Assembly: GCA_024699855.1 (NCBI GenBank)
Contig: JAMPIQ010000001.1
Span: 11,346,001 to 11,410,000 of the forward strand
Source: Aphelenchoides besseyi
Lineage: Eukaryota > Nematoda > Chromadorea > Rhabditida > Aphelenchoididae
Direction: 5' to 3'
Length of the DNA stretch: 64,000 bases
Shown: positions 28,901-40,916 of the stretch, piece after piece
How the letters are laid out: every line of letters starts with the position of its first letter
How positions within the stretch are numbered: position 1 is the stretch's first letter
Translations under genes and position numbers: made by a program
Notes under the pieces: model-generated
Told to the model about the DNA's origin: nothing
The model's database searches: none
What the model saw: only the letters and a program-made list of their open reading frames with translations

Positions 28901-30088
28901 CTTGTGATCGTATTTTCGATTCCACAGAAATCGGCCTCTGCCGGAGCAATCGAATTGCGTTTGTAAACGATGTGCAAACCAACTCCATCAGCCGAACGTT
29001 TCATTCGAGCTTGATGTCTTTCGGGTACGGGATGCAAAACGTAGATTCCGTTTTCATTGAACAGGGTTCCTTTCTAAAATCAACGTTTCCAATTTGCATT
29101 CTTCTCTGTTTGTTTACCAATGAACCGTCACATGTGCTAATCGCCCCGAAAGATGCATTCGATCTGTGATGAAAATGACAATCTTCAGTTGATTCGTTTT
29201 GTTGAAACTCCAAACGACCACCTCCATCGTTTCGTTCTCGATGTACAACAGTTACTTTTTTGGCCACCAAATCGGAAGTTGAAGACTCGAAATCGAAACG
29301 ATGTGATTTCCCATCCAAGTCGATGACGAGCTCTTTTAATCGACCGTCAACATCACGAATCACTTGCGGATAAACTTCTTTGTACTCGGGCACCTCTTTC
29401 AATGACCCAACGCCAAATGTGTATCGGAGCTCGTCGGCGGTAAAGAATTGAGTTATTGAAATGGATGGCTGAAAAGATTTAATTGTCTTCCGTTTTTTGT
29501 ACAATTTTGGATGTCAATTGCCGATACAAAAGTTTATCCCAATCCCGCATGTTGACCGTGACTTTGAGTTCCGATTATTTTCGTGTGTCATTGGGTCGTC
29601 GTCGATTGTAAGAACGACGAGAATGAATAGAATGAACCGTCTAAGTTGATTGGAAGTCGACAAATTTCAAAAATTACAATCCAGTGGGTAACCGGTTACA
29701 GAAGTCAATTTGGCAATCGATGCATCAATCGTTTTTGCAGTCTCATTACTGACAGATCGATTTGAAGTAACCGAAAGATTTTGTAGGAGAACTCGACAAT
29801 CCAACGACACAAAAGCGAAACGTTTTTGTTGCGATTTCACGTCGATCTTTTACGCCGCAAAAAGCTTTTTGTTGGTGACGAGAATCAAAAATTAAGTTAA
29901 TTCTAGACGGCGCCGCAACACTTCCGTCCGATTAGTTTTGCGTACAACACGAGTTCGAAGATTACAACGCGGAAATGAACCCCAACAAGTTGATCAAAAA
30001 TCTTTACCTGAACCAACAAAAACGCGAACACAACGGTCAGAATGAAACCCTGTGGTGGTCGTCTCGACGATGATCGAAGTTTGTCCAT
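22936..30088 (-). CDS. Secreted ADAMTS metalloprotease with six thrombospondin type 1 repeats
   Basis: Zinc endopeptidase of the extracellular matrix. Exon 1 (30088-30008) encodes [13 protein letters not shown] and a hydrophobic signal sequence. The prodomain starts near 29470 and ends in a furin-type site RMKR near 28.98 kb. The catalytic domain begins VELAIFVDE (28.77 kb) and has the zinc motif [13 protein letters not shown] (about 28.16 kb; three His, catalytic Glu, following Asp). Cysteine-rich exons follow ([15 protein letters not shown]). A first TSP1 repeat lies at 26395-26185 (GQWSAWS), then a Cys-rich exon ending LGGECL at a GTGAGT donor (25533). That phase matches the exon starting ELSCNNN near 24751, which leads into five more TSP1 repeats (e.g. 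[33 protein letters not shown]) and a basic tail stopping at 22936. The nearest nematode relatives are ADT-1-like enzymes. Two donors are followed by open tails, giving possible shorter isoforms (listed separately). Introns of about 400-1,000 bp occur inside the gene. Confidence 0.88.
25194..25532 (-). other. Possible alternative C-terminal tail of the ADAMTS gene (read-through of a donor)
   Basis: If the GTGAGT donor after LGGECL is not used, the frame stays open for about 112 codons: a threonine-rich stretch (e.g. [18 protein letters not shown]), then an acidic helical segment ([18 protein letters not shown]), ending NNNSNL and TAA at 25194. This would give a short isoform lacking five TSP1 repeats. 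The length and protein-like composition argue against chance, but no transcript evidence is available here. Confidence 0.5.
27242..27451 (-). other. Second possible alternative tail of the ADAMTS gene
   Basis: Beyond a GTAGGTGC donor after TPANPT the frame remains open for about 70 codons. It reads as a proline-rich then very basic sequence ending FRSRRRRVR before a stop at 27242. Splicing at the donor would instead join to the TSP1 exon at 26395. The open tail could be an isoform ending just after the disintegrin-like region, or simply an intron without stops. Confidence 0.35.
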
Positions 30089-32406
30089 TTCGCGAAGAGT
30101 ATCGTTGCCAATGGATAGGAAGGAAATAAATTAAAAACACATGAATCGACAAAACACACAAATGGATCGTTTGTTGAGTTACTGAAAAATTCGAACGGTT
30201 TAAAGCGAACGGAAATGAGTCGTGATTTCCCATTACACGAAAATATGAGTCGAGAGTTGAGGGCGGAGTCGCGAGATCGGAGGTTGAGGTCATCGCCAAA
30301 AAACGTGAACTCGAGAAGATGAAAAGAAAACATCGGAGGAGGGAATTGGAGCTCCTGCTGCGATTTCGAAACGGAAACAATTTTTAATTTAGAGTTTGGT
30401 CTGAAGCAGCGCTTAAGTCCAAACTTCGTTTGTCACGTACGTTGGGAGTTTGAAGCAATTAAAAGACGAAAAGTTTGAAGATCGCAAATTGAAATTGATC
30501 AGAAATGTTTTTCAACAACAATCGAAAACGTTGCAGATGTCTGCACGACGCGAACTCGAAACAATCGAACTGAACTCTTCAGCGGTCATTTAGGCGATTG
30601 GAGAGAAGACAACAACTTCATCTCGGGTTAACATCCAACTTTGCAATCACGTTAATTTGCTGTATAAACCAAAACGCCAGTTAAAAGTCAAAAGCACAAC
30701 GTTGCCTTTGGGTTTGAACGTGCTGAACCGCAAAAACCGGCAGTTTTAAAGGCGGAGTTAAAGGACGATTCAGTTCGAAACTAATGTGTGCGCGTAAGTT
30801 GAGAGAACGATCGATGTGCACACACTCAACTTGCTATTTCAACCTTCAAATTTGGACGCCCACACGTAAAACAAGTGTATCAATACTAAGAAGCCGGACA
30901 CACTCAACATGAAAAACGACAAACTTCTCTCGTTAATAGAGTCGGTAATTTCCGCCATTTAAGAGAGTGGAACATTTCGTAAAACATAAAAACGAGCCAT
31001 AAGTTTGTTCGTACGGTAGTCGACTTGAGCGGGCGGAGACGAACGATGAGCCTTGAGAATAGTCGCCATTTCCGTTCCCGATTGTCACGATCGAGACCGA
31101 TAAGAATTTCGGTGAAAGCGAACGTTCTGTCGACTGACATGATTTATTACTATAGTCGATGGTTGCAGCAGGTCGATGCCGCAGAAACACACCAATTAAC
31201 GAGAATTATGGCTCCGACTAATTCACAAAACATAACGACAATCGTTGGGCAAAATTTTATGAGAAAATTCACCGCTTGACTGCGCGTTAAACTCGAACAA
31301 TTTTCGAAGTGCAAAAAACAGCTGAACACCAAGTAGCACGTACTCGTCGAACCCTCCGCAAATTTGATGCCCGGATATTTTGAAACTTTGATTGTGTCTG
31401 GAACGGGACCCTCGACTTTCGACGTCATTTCTTTGATGCACTTGACGCACCAAAAACAAACACTCTTCAACGTTGCAATGAAGACAATCCGAAAAACGCG
31501 GGGTACCCCCGGAACGTAGGAACCAATTCGTTTTCCACGTAGTCGGCGTTCATTTTGATTGTCATTTGTGGTATGACTGACAGATGGATTCGTTCGAATG
31601 TCGTAATAAGCGGACTTTTGCAGCGCAAAGAAAGCAAACCTTCAAACTCCGATGGCTGCCGAATTTCCATCGTAATTGCACGATCCAAATGAGGAAGCTT
31701 GTTGTGATTTCTTTATAACACAACGATATGCATTGCCGTTGAAGCCCAAAACCAATGGGTTTCCGGCGACCTAAACGAATTTGACTCATTCGCTTGTGGG
31801 CGAATGGGTCGTGGGTTCGGAGATCAATTCTTCGGGTTTCGACGTCGATCGAACATTTTCGCCCACGTTTCAATTCATTAGTTTGCGTTCCAAGCATTTC
31901 GGATCTCCCGCTGTCAACGGAAACACGTGGATTGAATGCCAACAGAACGAACAAGCGTACAGAAGTTTTTGTTCGAACGTGCAATCGCTCATCCTGTGGA
32001 TTCGAATGACTTCAAAGTGACCGACTTGTTTACAACAATCAAACGACATTCTTCCGATTAAAACGCGATTCCAAAGATCAAGTTGGTATGATCGTTCATT
32101 TATCCACCCTTCTGGAGATCTTCTTTTTGACCGAACAAACACGAAAAATCTCGAAACCGTTGGAATGACGTTCATATGGAAAGCAATTTGTTGGAACATT
32201 GAAACACGCTCATTGTTTTTATTTGGATACCCGACATTTTCGAATCGTACAACAAAATGACATGGAATTGAAGAACAACAAAACTAATTATGACTAAGAA
32301 GAGATATATGCTACCGGGCGATTGTAAAGACGAAAATAAATCGTGTACTATTAAAAATCATATTAAAAGACAGATGGAGATCCTACACAAACTTGTTTCT
32401 GTTTCT
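30089..32406. other. Intergenic region between ADAMTS and CPG4-like genes; no gene called
   Basis: Open frames of 70-140 codons occur on both strands (for example 31562-31984 minus and 31781-32020 plus) but overlap in antisense and show no domain, signal peptide or splice chain. The ADAMTS promoter should lie in the first part. No repeat family was recognised. Confidence 0.4.
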
Positions 32407-33484
32407 TTAGCAATGTTCAACGGCAGATCGAACGTATAAACGAATTTGCTCCATGGTCTTCTCGTATTCCCGATTGTAGGTGCTCAACTCGTCCTTAGAA
32501 GTATAGAGATTATTATACCGAAAACTGACCGTTTTCTTACATCTTGATCATTGAGCATTCGACGACAGAAACGCGAGAACAAATGAGCTTTGGAATCTTT
32601 GCGAAACTCATGCCAATCAGATGTCAAGTCCGAAGTGTAATATTGACGAACAGTTCGAAGTGTTTGTTCTGCCTCACTCGCACTACAGTGATTTCGTATA
32701 AGTTGTTCCTACAAATACAATTAGTCGTTTGTTCAAAACGATCTTCAGTCAATTACCCGACATTCCAAAGTACAGGCTTGAAAACGACAACGGAGATTTT
32801 GTTCGTGAAAACTTTGCACATCAACTTCGATCATTCCACGAGTTTCGCTTTCTTCTTCCGTTCCGTTAATCGAACGTCGAGCCATTCGACTGCAGCCTTC
32901 AAATTACGACGCATTAGTTGAAGTTCGTTGATTGCACTTACCGGTATGACAATTCATCTGACGAGAGGTTTGACTAAAAGAAATTCAACTTGAAGTAACT
33001 CGTGTACTAAACTCACTTCAAACAATTGAGTGCCGCTTCGAAATCCGTCCGTTTTTGAACACAAATGTGAGAATGTGTGGAAGCGATATCCGCCGCCAAA
33101 TTGCACTCATCACGATAACATTCGAGAGTTTCATTAACCAAACGACAGAAACTGTCGAAGTTTGAACGACTGGACGAAATCAGTGGATCGATTGGGAAAT
33201 CAAAGAATTCCGTTTCGTAGGCTTTGGAAAATGTCATCTAAACATGAACTGTGTTGAATATTAACGTAGAATACGAGATTACATGGAAATCTCGTCGAAA
33301 TTGAGCGTCACAATTGAGTTGACATTGTGAAACACGATTCGGTCGTCCGCCCTCACTCCAGGCCTGATCTCTTCTGAGTCGTGATGGAATTGCTTCGGTC
33401 AAAGTCACTATAAGAGCAAAGAAAACTCAGTTCAATTATGTTAAATCTACCGATTAGTGCCGTCCAAATGAATGGCAATTGCAT
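32407..33484 (-). CDS. Secreted cysteine-rich protein with CPG4-like (chondroitin proteoglycan 4) domain
   Basis: The start at 33484 opens a signal peptide (MQLPFIWTALIVTLTEA) split by a short intron. The mature part has cysteine spacing typical of the nematode CPG4 domain: CQLNC near the start, then FDSFCRLVNETLECYRDEC, then SHICVQKRTDFEAALNCL. A second half repeats a looser cysteine pattern (LRCRFQACTLECREQL ... NHCSASE ... SRFCRRML), ending VEHC and TAA at 32407. Exons join in phase across introns of about 35-55 bp near 33.44, 33.26, 33.0, 32.92, 32.73 and 32.52 kb. In C. elegans CPG4-type proteins are secreted or eggshell-associated chondroitin proteoglycan cores. I see few Ser-Gly sites, so glycosaminoglycan attachment is not supported. 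The family call rests on cysteine pattern and length. Confidence 0.68.
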
Positions 33485-33930
33485 TTTTATCACGGAATGT
33501 CCGCTCTTAACCTAAACATGGAAAAGTTACGGTGGTCAAAAAACAAAAGTGAAGACTTTTGGTTTGAAACCGCACGATTGAAAACCGTTAAAAGTTTGAA
33601 AACGACAAAATGGCCTTTAGTCCAACTGCAAAGTTGATGGTTGGAATGTTCGGCCATTAACACAACTGGTCTTCTCGTCGACCATCCCAATCGACCGCGT
33701 TTCAAGGGCGGGATTTGCAGATTGCGAATTGACGTTGTTCGACCATCCGATGATCGTCCACCTACGCGGATGTTCGCAAGAAGTGTCGTTGATAAGAACG
33801 ACAAATGAACAATCCCCCACGCAATTTTCTCAAGCGAAGTTCAAACACTTTTACCGGACATTAAAATGACAACAAAATGAACGTTAATATTACACTAACT
33901 GTATGCAAACAAGCGGTTATTTTCATGAGA

Positions 33931-35749
33931 TCAAAGTTCGAGACGTTCGGCCATTGGTTTCGATGAACTATCGGCGTTTCCGTATATCATTCCGTTTGAT
34001 GCGAGAGATCGAAAATGCTGAGAGTTTTTGAATTCAGCAAACAACGTGAAAAGTAAATGAAGAGCGTGGATTCGATTTCCATTAACCGGAATGTCGACTA
34101 TCGAAAGACAAATGTCCGCAAACTCTTCAATTGAACAATCTAAACGTGCGGTTGGCAACTAAAATCTTCGTTAACGATCGTATAACTGTGTCGAACATAC
34201 TACTAAGCTTCGCAATGCGACGTCTAGATCAGAAGGCCATTCGTCCATTAAACGTTCAAGTTCGGGCATTGGTCGCGAGTAACTCACACGATCCGGTGGT
34301 TTTGAACGACGAAGTTCCTAAACAAAAGCTGACCAATTGATGATTCCTCAACCTCACTTTAATATTTTTGATCCATTGCTCGATGTGTTGTTGATTTTTG
34401 TCTGCACGATCTAACTTTTTCACCGGAGCGTCTTCCAATCTTGTTGGTGTGTTGGATAGTTGACGTAATCGCATGTCGACAATAGTCGGATCGGATTGAA
34501 CTGCTGCAGGTTCATCAAGAACGAGAAGTCCAAGTTGATCATCTATTTGATCGGGTCGTGGGATTTTTAGGAAAGGATCAACATCTCCAATAGCAGGAAT
34601 GTAATCGAGAAAGAACGGTCGAAGAACGGCCTGAATTTCAACTCGTTCAGCTGCAAATGAATCAACAAAGTGCATCAGATCACGAATATCCGAAGAAAGC
34701 CGATAGACGGGAGTTCCGTCCACTTGCACAATTTCTCCACCATCCATCGCCTCTTCATCGCTCGAAACACCGTTGGACATCTTTGAGTTTGAAGTATTTA
34801 TTTGATTTTCTTGCCGAGCAATCGACACGGCAGCAGCTCCAGCAGCTAATGACGCAGCCAATCCACCTAAATTCAAACAAATGTTTCTACTTGTATTTTT
34901 CTCTACCTGCTTGAATTACGCTGCTCAAACCGTCAGTGTTTTCGTTCGACTTTTGTCGCGAAGTAGCCGGATGACTGCTGTAGGCTGGAGGCGAAGTTGG
35001 CGGATTTTCGGCCAAAAATCCTTCCGAATAGTCGCTCTCGTCTGAGAAAGCGTCTTCTGGAGACTCTTGTTGAATATCCTAAACATAGTTCAATCGATGT
35101 TTAAATTGTTTCAATTACCGGATCAACTTGACGGTTTTGCACGGAATCAAAAACACCAACTGGTCTTTCAGCTTCGTCTACAATTACACTTATTCATCGA
35201 TCGTATTCCTGACTTACCACCACTTGTTTCTTCGTGAATTGTCAAAAGATCGTCGCGTGCCGGTGGACTAATTGGCGGCGGTGAACGTTCAAGATCTAAA
35301 TCCACGATCCTCTCTTCATCTTCGTCTTCTAGTTTAAGTTCCAAGTCATCAGAACGAGCACTCAGATTGTGCGAATTTCCAGCCTCAAGCAATATATCTC
35401 TTTCGTTGCGTTCGAATTCGTCAAGATCTCCGGCTTCTAAACGCTGAACAAGATTCGGTTTAGATTGCGGCCTCAAGGACCATTCGGAAGACGGACGACC
35501 AAGTGATGGCGGTGTAATTTCAGTACGAACCTAAATTAGTGGTTTTTAATAGCAGTAAGAGATTTGGCGTGTTGCGGGGTAATTTGACCGCCGTCGCAAA
35601 TGCCAAGTACGAAGTCGCGTGTTTGGACCTCATTTGGTTCTGGCACTCACCTGCTCAACCGTTGACTTTTTCTCCTCTTCGTCGTCGCTGAGTTTAAACG
35701 GCTCCACGGCGTCAGTCGTTTGGCCGCGGTTCGTTGATCCGAAACTCAT
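33931..35749 (-). CDS. IFT46: Intraflagellar transport protein 46 (IFT-B core subunit)
   Basis: Component of the IFT-B train that carries cargo into cilia; the C. elegans counterpart is dyf-6, acting in ciliated sensory neurons. The ATG at 35749 starts MSFGSTNRGQTTDAVEPFKL and an acidic, disordered N-terminus, continuing through exons near 35.53-35.22 and 34.9 kb. The conserved core is unmistakable: FFLDYIPAIGDVDPFLKIPRPD, then LGLLVLDEPAAVQSDPT (34.68-34.47 kb), YSRPMPELERLMDEWP (34.25 kb), and the C-terminal block LDCSIEEFADICLSIVDIPV ... HLLFTLFAEFKNSQHF, ending at TGA (33931). Exons join in phase across introns of 30-60 bp. The protein looks full length and the N-terminus is low-complexity as in other species. 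It lies 446 bp upstream of the CPG4-like gene on the same strand. Confidence 0.95.
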
Positions 35750-36735
35750 CGCTTCCGGTCTCCAGACTCCCGTGGATTACGTTCGTCAGTCCGGAAATGC
35801 ACGAGCCATGGACACGAGCTGCGCTGTCATGTCGCGTTGTACCAACAGTCGTAACCCTGACGACGCAGAATTGTGAGAAATAAACAGGTGGAATACAAAT
35901 AATCGACAACTATTTTCAAGTCTCGAAAGCAACTTGTAAGACTTCAATTCGTCTTTGTATCGAATATCTGCGGGAAGCGCAGAAATACAGATTATCGTGA
36001 GTTTGATTAAGAGATGTCTGGAAGTAGAATATTGAGCAAAAGGAATTAAAGATTGCGAACAGCAATTTGACATTAAAACCGAAATACCAAAGATATTCTC
36101 ACTTGAATAACACTTCTAGAGTACAAGAACGGAAACCGCTTTGTTTGTCCATCTTTTTGAGTGCTGATTTCTTATCAGTTTAAGGAATAGGCGTGAATTT
36201 AGTAGTCCACTTACAAGTTATTCGGTGCCACGTGATCAACTGCAGTCGAAGTGGCTACTTTTAGGTTGCTTTTGGAAGTTTATAATCCATATCCTGGGTA
36301 GAATAATCGTTTTCATTACCTCTTAAATTTCATCGAATAAGCTACATTTTGCTTATTCGTGTGATAACAAGCTGCTTCAAATAAGGAAAGATCTTAATCG
36401 AATTGATCGCATTCTACGTCTCTCAATAACGAGTGCGTAGTTCCACAGATCGAGTTTCTTTGGAGGTGTTGGCAAGCTCTCGACAGCAAAAAATAGTCCA
36501 ATTCCTGTTTCCATTTATTTATTCTTTAAGTCATTTCAAAAATGTTACGATGTTGCCCTCGGACTATACGCAGGTATGGAATGCTCATCAGTTTATTTCC
36601 ACTTCTCCCGCAAACTCTGAAGCGTTTTAGTTCATTTATCGCCGCGCTCTTTCAATTCATCAAAGCGATTTGCTCGCTAATGCTTTCCATTTCCCTTTCA
36701 ATTAAAATGTCAATTATTTCAGACTATTCATAACC

Positions 36736-39128
36736 ATGAACCATCACACCTTCAACGTACTTCAATTGGCTACTGGGTTCTTTTTGATTTTTTTCGCTTT
36801 TAACAGCGCCGGTTTCATCGAAGAAACAGTGATAGCGACGTTGTCTGGTGAGCAAAAGATTGGAAAACATGCCGGATATAACAGGTAGACCACGATTATA
36901 CACATTTTATATTTGAACTTACAGTCTGGCTATTGTGTATGCTTTCTTCACATTCTCGAATTTCTTAGCCGCTCCCGTAGTTCATAAACTTGGAGCCCGA
37001 TGGTCACTAGTCATCGGTGGAGTTGGTTATGGATTGTTTCAAGTTGGATTCCTCTTTTTGAACGAACCTTATTTGTACTTTTCGTCTGCCGTTCTTGGCT
37101 TCTGTGCAGCAAGTAGTATCATCTTTTTGACTTTTATGCAATTTGTTTTCAGTTATTTGGACAGCACAAGGAAAGTACCTTTCACTTAACTCCGATGAGA
37201 ATACGGCAAGCAAGCACAGTGGACTCTTTTGGGGAATCAGTCAGGCCTGGTAATTTATGATTTTATAAACTGCGAACGAGTTGTTAAGTTTATCGTGCGG
37301 CGGTATCTTTCTCTTTTTCGTCTTCAATTCTGGATCAGATACAATAACCGACTTTACGATTCACATCATTTATGGCGTGTTTACTTCGGTCACAGTTGTT
37401 GGCATCATTATCTTGTCACTTCTACGGATGCCAAATGTATGCGATGATAATACAGAAACTGCGCCGACTTTACCATCACCATCGACTGTTCCCGAAATGT
37501 CGCAAATGGAACTATTGAGTGAGACAAATCAAAGAACGTAAAATCAATCGTACGTTTTGAGAGTCCACGATTCGATTATGTGCCTCAAAGAGGATGCTCC
37601 TTCTCATTGTGGCTTTTATGTACACCGGTAAAAGAAACCACATTCGACAGAATGTATTCCAATTTTAAGGTATCGAGCTTAGTTTCTGGTCGGGAATCTA
37701 TCCGGCATCAATTGGATTTACGAAACGATTGGGCTCAAATACGAAAAGCTTAGTTGGATTGAACGCAATTACCCAAGGGCTTGGACAAGCAACTGGTTCG
37801 TTTATTTCCTTTAAACTACAACATTCGGGGTTTTATTTCGGCCATCGGAACTGATTGTTTGATTTTCTTGCGGTTTGATCGCTTCGTCTAAAGTGTTCTC
37901 CTCCTTCTCGGCTTCACCACGACATAAGTCATTTCCGTAGACCACATAGACCAAACACGTATCGTCGAATGTAATTCTTAATCAAAAAACGATGTCTGTA
38001 CGGTCTAAGAACTTACTTGTTTGTGCACAATGGACGTTCGGGAAGCGGCGGCTCTTTCGTCGGATGTTTTCCCAGTGTCTTTTCGAATCGTGTTTTGATC
38101 GTCTGATAGTTGCCGTTCGTAATGCTTTCGGGTTGAAGTTGGAGCTTGGGATAAAAACGCATCATATCGTGTCGTAACGCCGCTTCGGTTGCTGCATCCG
38201 GCGGTTCAACGAACGGAACGACGCGAATTCGACCATCCGCTCGAAGCCCAGCTTTCGATTGTTGATTCGGTACTTGTTGTCGAAGTTGTTGCTCCCGTTT
38301 CCATGCCCGACTATACAGACATTGGGTGATGAAAACCACCGACAAAAGAAAATGTAAAAGTTCGTAGACGAGAAATTGACGGAAAAGCAAATCAACCAAC
38401 TCCATGGTTTAGCAAAACTGCAAATTGAAATTTGACGTCAAACTGTTTGTTTTACTATTCGAATTCTAGGTGGTTTTCTGTTCGGAATTTTGAGCTCGAA
38501 GACGGCGGCTATTGGACGTGATCGTATTGTGATGTTGGGAGCCTTGATTAATATCTTGGGCTTTGTCGGAGTTTACGTAAACTTTCCAAATGATGCTCCA
38601 TTACACGAGACTCAAGGCACGGGTTTGATCGAGCCACAGTGAGCGAAATTGCCGGTTAAATCGACCGATTTGATTTCAGAATTGCGGTGGCTTTGGTTTG
38701 CGGTTATTTGCTGGGATTCGGCGATGCTTGTTGGTGGGTTGAAAGGAACTTGGTTGTTGACAATTTAGGTTCTAGGAACACACAAATTTATTCACAGCTG
38801 ATTACAAACTACAACAAACAAAGTGCTCAGGCGTTTTCGCTTTTCAAATTTTTCCAAGTAAGATTTTAAAGAGTGTGACATCCTGAAGAACGTTTTCGTC
38901 GTGTATTTAAAAGCTTGAACTTAGCGTTTCTTTGATGGATCAAATAATTCGGAGTTTTAGTCTCTACTCACTTGTGCTGCGTTTTGGTATGGTTCGGTGT
39001 TCGACTTACACATTCAATTGATAATGTTAACTGCCGGTGCAATTCTCGGATGTTTTTGTTTCACTTTGGCCGAACGTCTTCCAATCAGTTCTTCTGAGAA
39101 CGAGACAAGTGACGTTCACGTGGATTGA
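36736..39128 (+). CDS. UNC-93/MFSD11-like multi-pass membrane protein
   Basis: Member of the UNC-93 branch of the major facilitator superfamily. The ATG at 36736 begins MNHHTFNVLQLATGFF and the first membrane helix. Later exons give LAIVYAFFTFSNFLAAP, LGARWSLVIGG, WTAQGKYLSLNSDEN and SGLFWGISQA, landmarks that match MFSD11 closely, then GIELSFWSGIYPASIG, FGILSSKTAAIGRDR and GYLLGFGDACW. The protein ends SENETSDVHVD at TGA 39128. About 10-12 membrane helices can be read. Human MFSD11 is poorly characterised; C. elegans UNC-93 itself regulates a two-pore potassium channel, but this protein is nearer MFSD11, so no substrate or partner is claimed. Most introns are 40-60 bp; one (about 37797-38469) is long and carries an antisense gene. 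Confidence 0.9.
37811..38405 (-). CDS. Small membrane-anchored protein nested antisense in an MFSD11-like intron
   Basis: Two exons lie wholly inside a 0.67 kb intron of the plus-strand transporter gene. Exon 1 (38405 to about 38019) starts MELVDLLFRQFLVYEL, has a hydrophobic N-terminal helix (LLHFLLSVVFITQCL) followed by a basic segment, and ends near PERPLCTNK at a GTAAGTTC donor. Exon 2 continues in phase (ITFDDTCLVYVVYGND), becomes acidic, and stops at TAA 37811. The total is about 180 residues. The shape, one N-terminal helix and a hydrophilic C-terminal part, suggests a type II or signal-anchored membrane protein, perhaps of the ER or mitochondria. I recognise no family. Clean phase, splice sites and protein-like composition argue that it is real. 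Confidence 0.65.
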
Positions 39129-39476
39129 CAGACGGTCAGCTGTTCATGACGAGAGGAAAGAGATTGTACATATCGGTTAAATTGTTATAATCTGGTCAGA
39201 AGATAACCTACGGTTTGTGATTAATAAGAAGCCGATTGCCTTAATAAATAACCAATATGATAAGATTACTTGTGATTGAAGTCATTTCAAGTTTGTGTGA
39301 CTGCAACCTTTATGAGTGTATTCCACTGTTAGTTTTTCGAACGCTTCTTCGACGTGCCGTTCAATTTTGCCTTTTGATTTCCCCGAGGAATATTTTAAGT
39401 CGTCTGAACAATCGGAGATTAGCAGAAAGCATACTAATTGTTTTAACTTCGTGTTTTAAAGCGCTTGACACTTTGC

Positions 39477-40686
39477 ATGATGGTTTTGCGTTTGAGCAGT
39501 CGACTTTTTGCTTCGTTTATTTCGTCTCAACAACAAGCGAAACAACAAGCTGTCGACCAGTCAATCTACATTGCATCAAATGCTCGTGTTCGCCAATGTG
39601 CGGGAATCGAACCTCTGCGTGGAATCAAAATTGCTATATTGAATCGTCCGAGTATCGGAGAGTTCACTGCCAGTGTACTTGAAGACTACGGAGCTTCAAT
39701 TCAACGTCTTTGCGAAGTATGTAACCATTTGATTGACGAAAAAATTCTTTGAATTTAGCCATTGCAACCAGATCAATGGAATGAATCTCACGGTCGTTTA
39801 CTCAACTTGAACAAACGCGAAGACGTTGATCTCGTAAGCAATGTGTCACGTCAAGTCGATATTTTCATTGACTACTTACACGAACAACGTCTTGAACACG
39901 TGGGACTTGATCCCCAACAGATGATTCGCGTGAATCCACAGTTGATTTTGGCAAGAATCAGCGGCTTTGGTTTGGACGGTGAATTGGGACGTAAGATTGG
40001 TGCCGATTCCAATTTTGGAGGCTGCTCAGGTTCGTTACTAAACAGGGGTTATTCAACGCTTTCCAGGAACAATGAGTCCCATACAATCAACTGACGAAGC
40101 TTTGAAATTAGCAACAGCAGAAGCCAAAGGTTTGTCTGCGAAGGACGATTATGATCAAATTGATTTTAGTTCTTACTTTGGCGGGTCGAAGCCATGTAGT
40201 AACATGTGTAGTTATGGCTTTGTTTGAACGTGAACATACGGGAAAAGGACAAGTCATCGATTTCAATGTTACCAATGCGATTTCTTACGTAATTCTCTCG
40301 ATTACTTTACTTGTATATTCTTAGTTCAGGTTCATGAAGTTGCTGCAAAAACCGCCCTTCAAATTCCAGAAGCGTTCAATCGGTCTGTTGACAATCCTCA
40401 GACCACAAGTTTTTGATTTAGATTTTACCGCACGGCCGATGGAAAAATTGTTGCCGTTGGAATTCTAAGAGTCGATCACCAAAGACGTTTGATGGACGGT
40501 AATCTCGAGTTCTTTCGCTTGTTTAGTTTTTTAGTGTTAAACATCGACAAGGAATCTCAGCTGAAATCAGCTATCGAAACAGTGAAACAAGATGAATTAC
40601 TTGAGAAATGCAAAAGTTTGTGTTCGATTTAAACGGTTGATTTTCTTTTTGTAGACATCTGCACTATTACTCCCGTGCACGCGTAA
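39477..40686 (+). CDS. Divergent AMACR-like (family III CoA-transferase fold) protein, predicted inactive, mitochondrial-type leader
   Basis: The start at 39477 (MMVLRLSSRLFASF) gives an N-terminus rich in R, S and F with no acids, like a mitochondrial presequence. GIKIAILNRPSIGEFTASVLEDYGA matches the CaiB/BaiF entry fold; then RVNPQLILARISGFGLDGELG and VVTCVVMALFEREHTGKGQVIDFNV follow AMACR. Aligned by eye to the neighbour, the catalytic His of GHDINY is replaced (GADSNF), the Asp of LADFAGG is replaced (LTLAGRS) and the Glu of GALEPKF is replaced (GILRVDH). The end is truncated: the frame matching DACVTPVL reads DICTITPVHA then TAA at 40686, some 40 residues short of the neighbour. At least six exons are joined by short introns. 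It is probably a tandem duplicate that has become a pseudoenzyme or is decaying; there is no internal stop in the reading I chose. Confidence 0.72.
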
Positions 40687-40916
40687 AACAACTCACAAAA
40701 TCGCACATTGTGTCTTCTTTTTATCGAAACTTGAACAATAAAGTGGTCTTCTAGTTTGCTTCTGGTTAGTCGAGACTACTATTCAATTGCACCCAATTTG
40801 ATGGGTTCACCGCAAAGCAGTCACAACTTACGTAGTCGTGTGCGTACTCAGCAGCTTATCATAAGAGTTGTTTTTCTCGCTTTTGACTTACTAGTCGTTT
40901 GTCGTTATACGTTAAA

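Noticed and set aside
35803..35816. X-box-like (RFX/DAF-19) site upstream of IFT46
   Set aside because: The sequence around GTGTCCATGGCTCG has the ATGG centre, but the second half lacks the required AAC end, so it does not meet the consensus.
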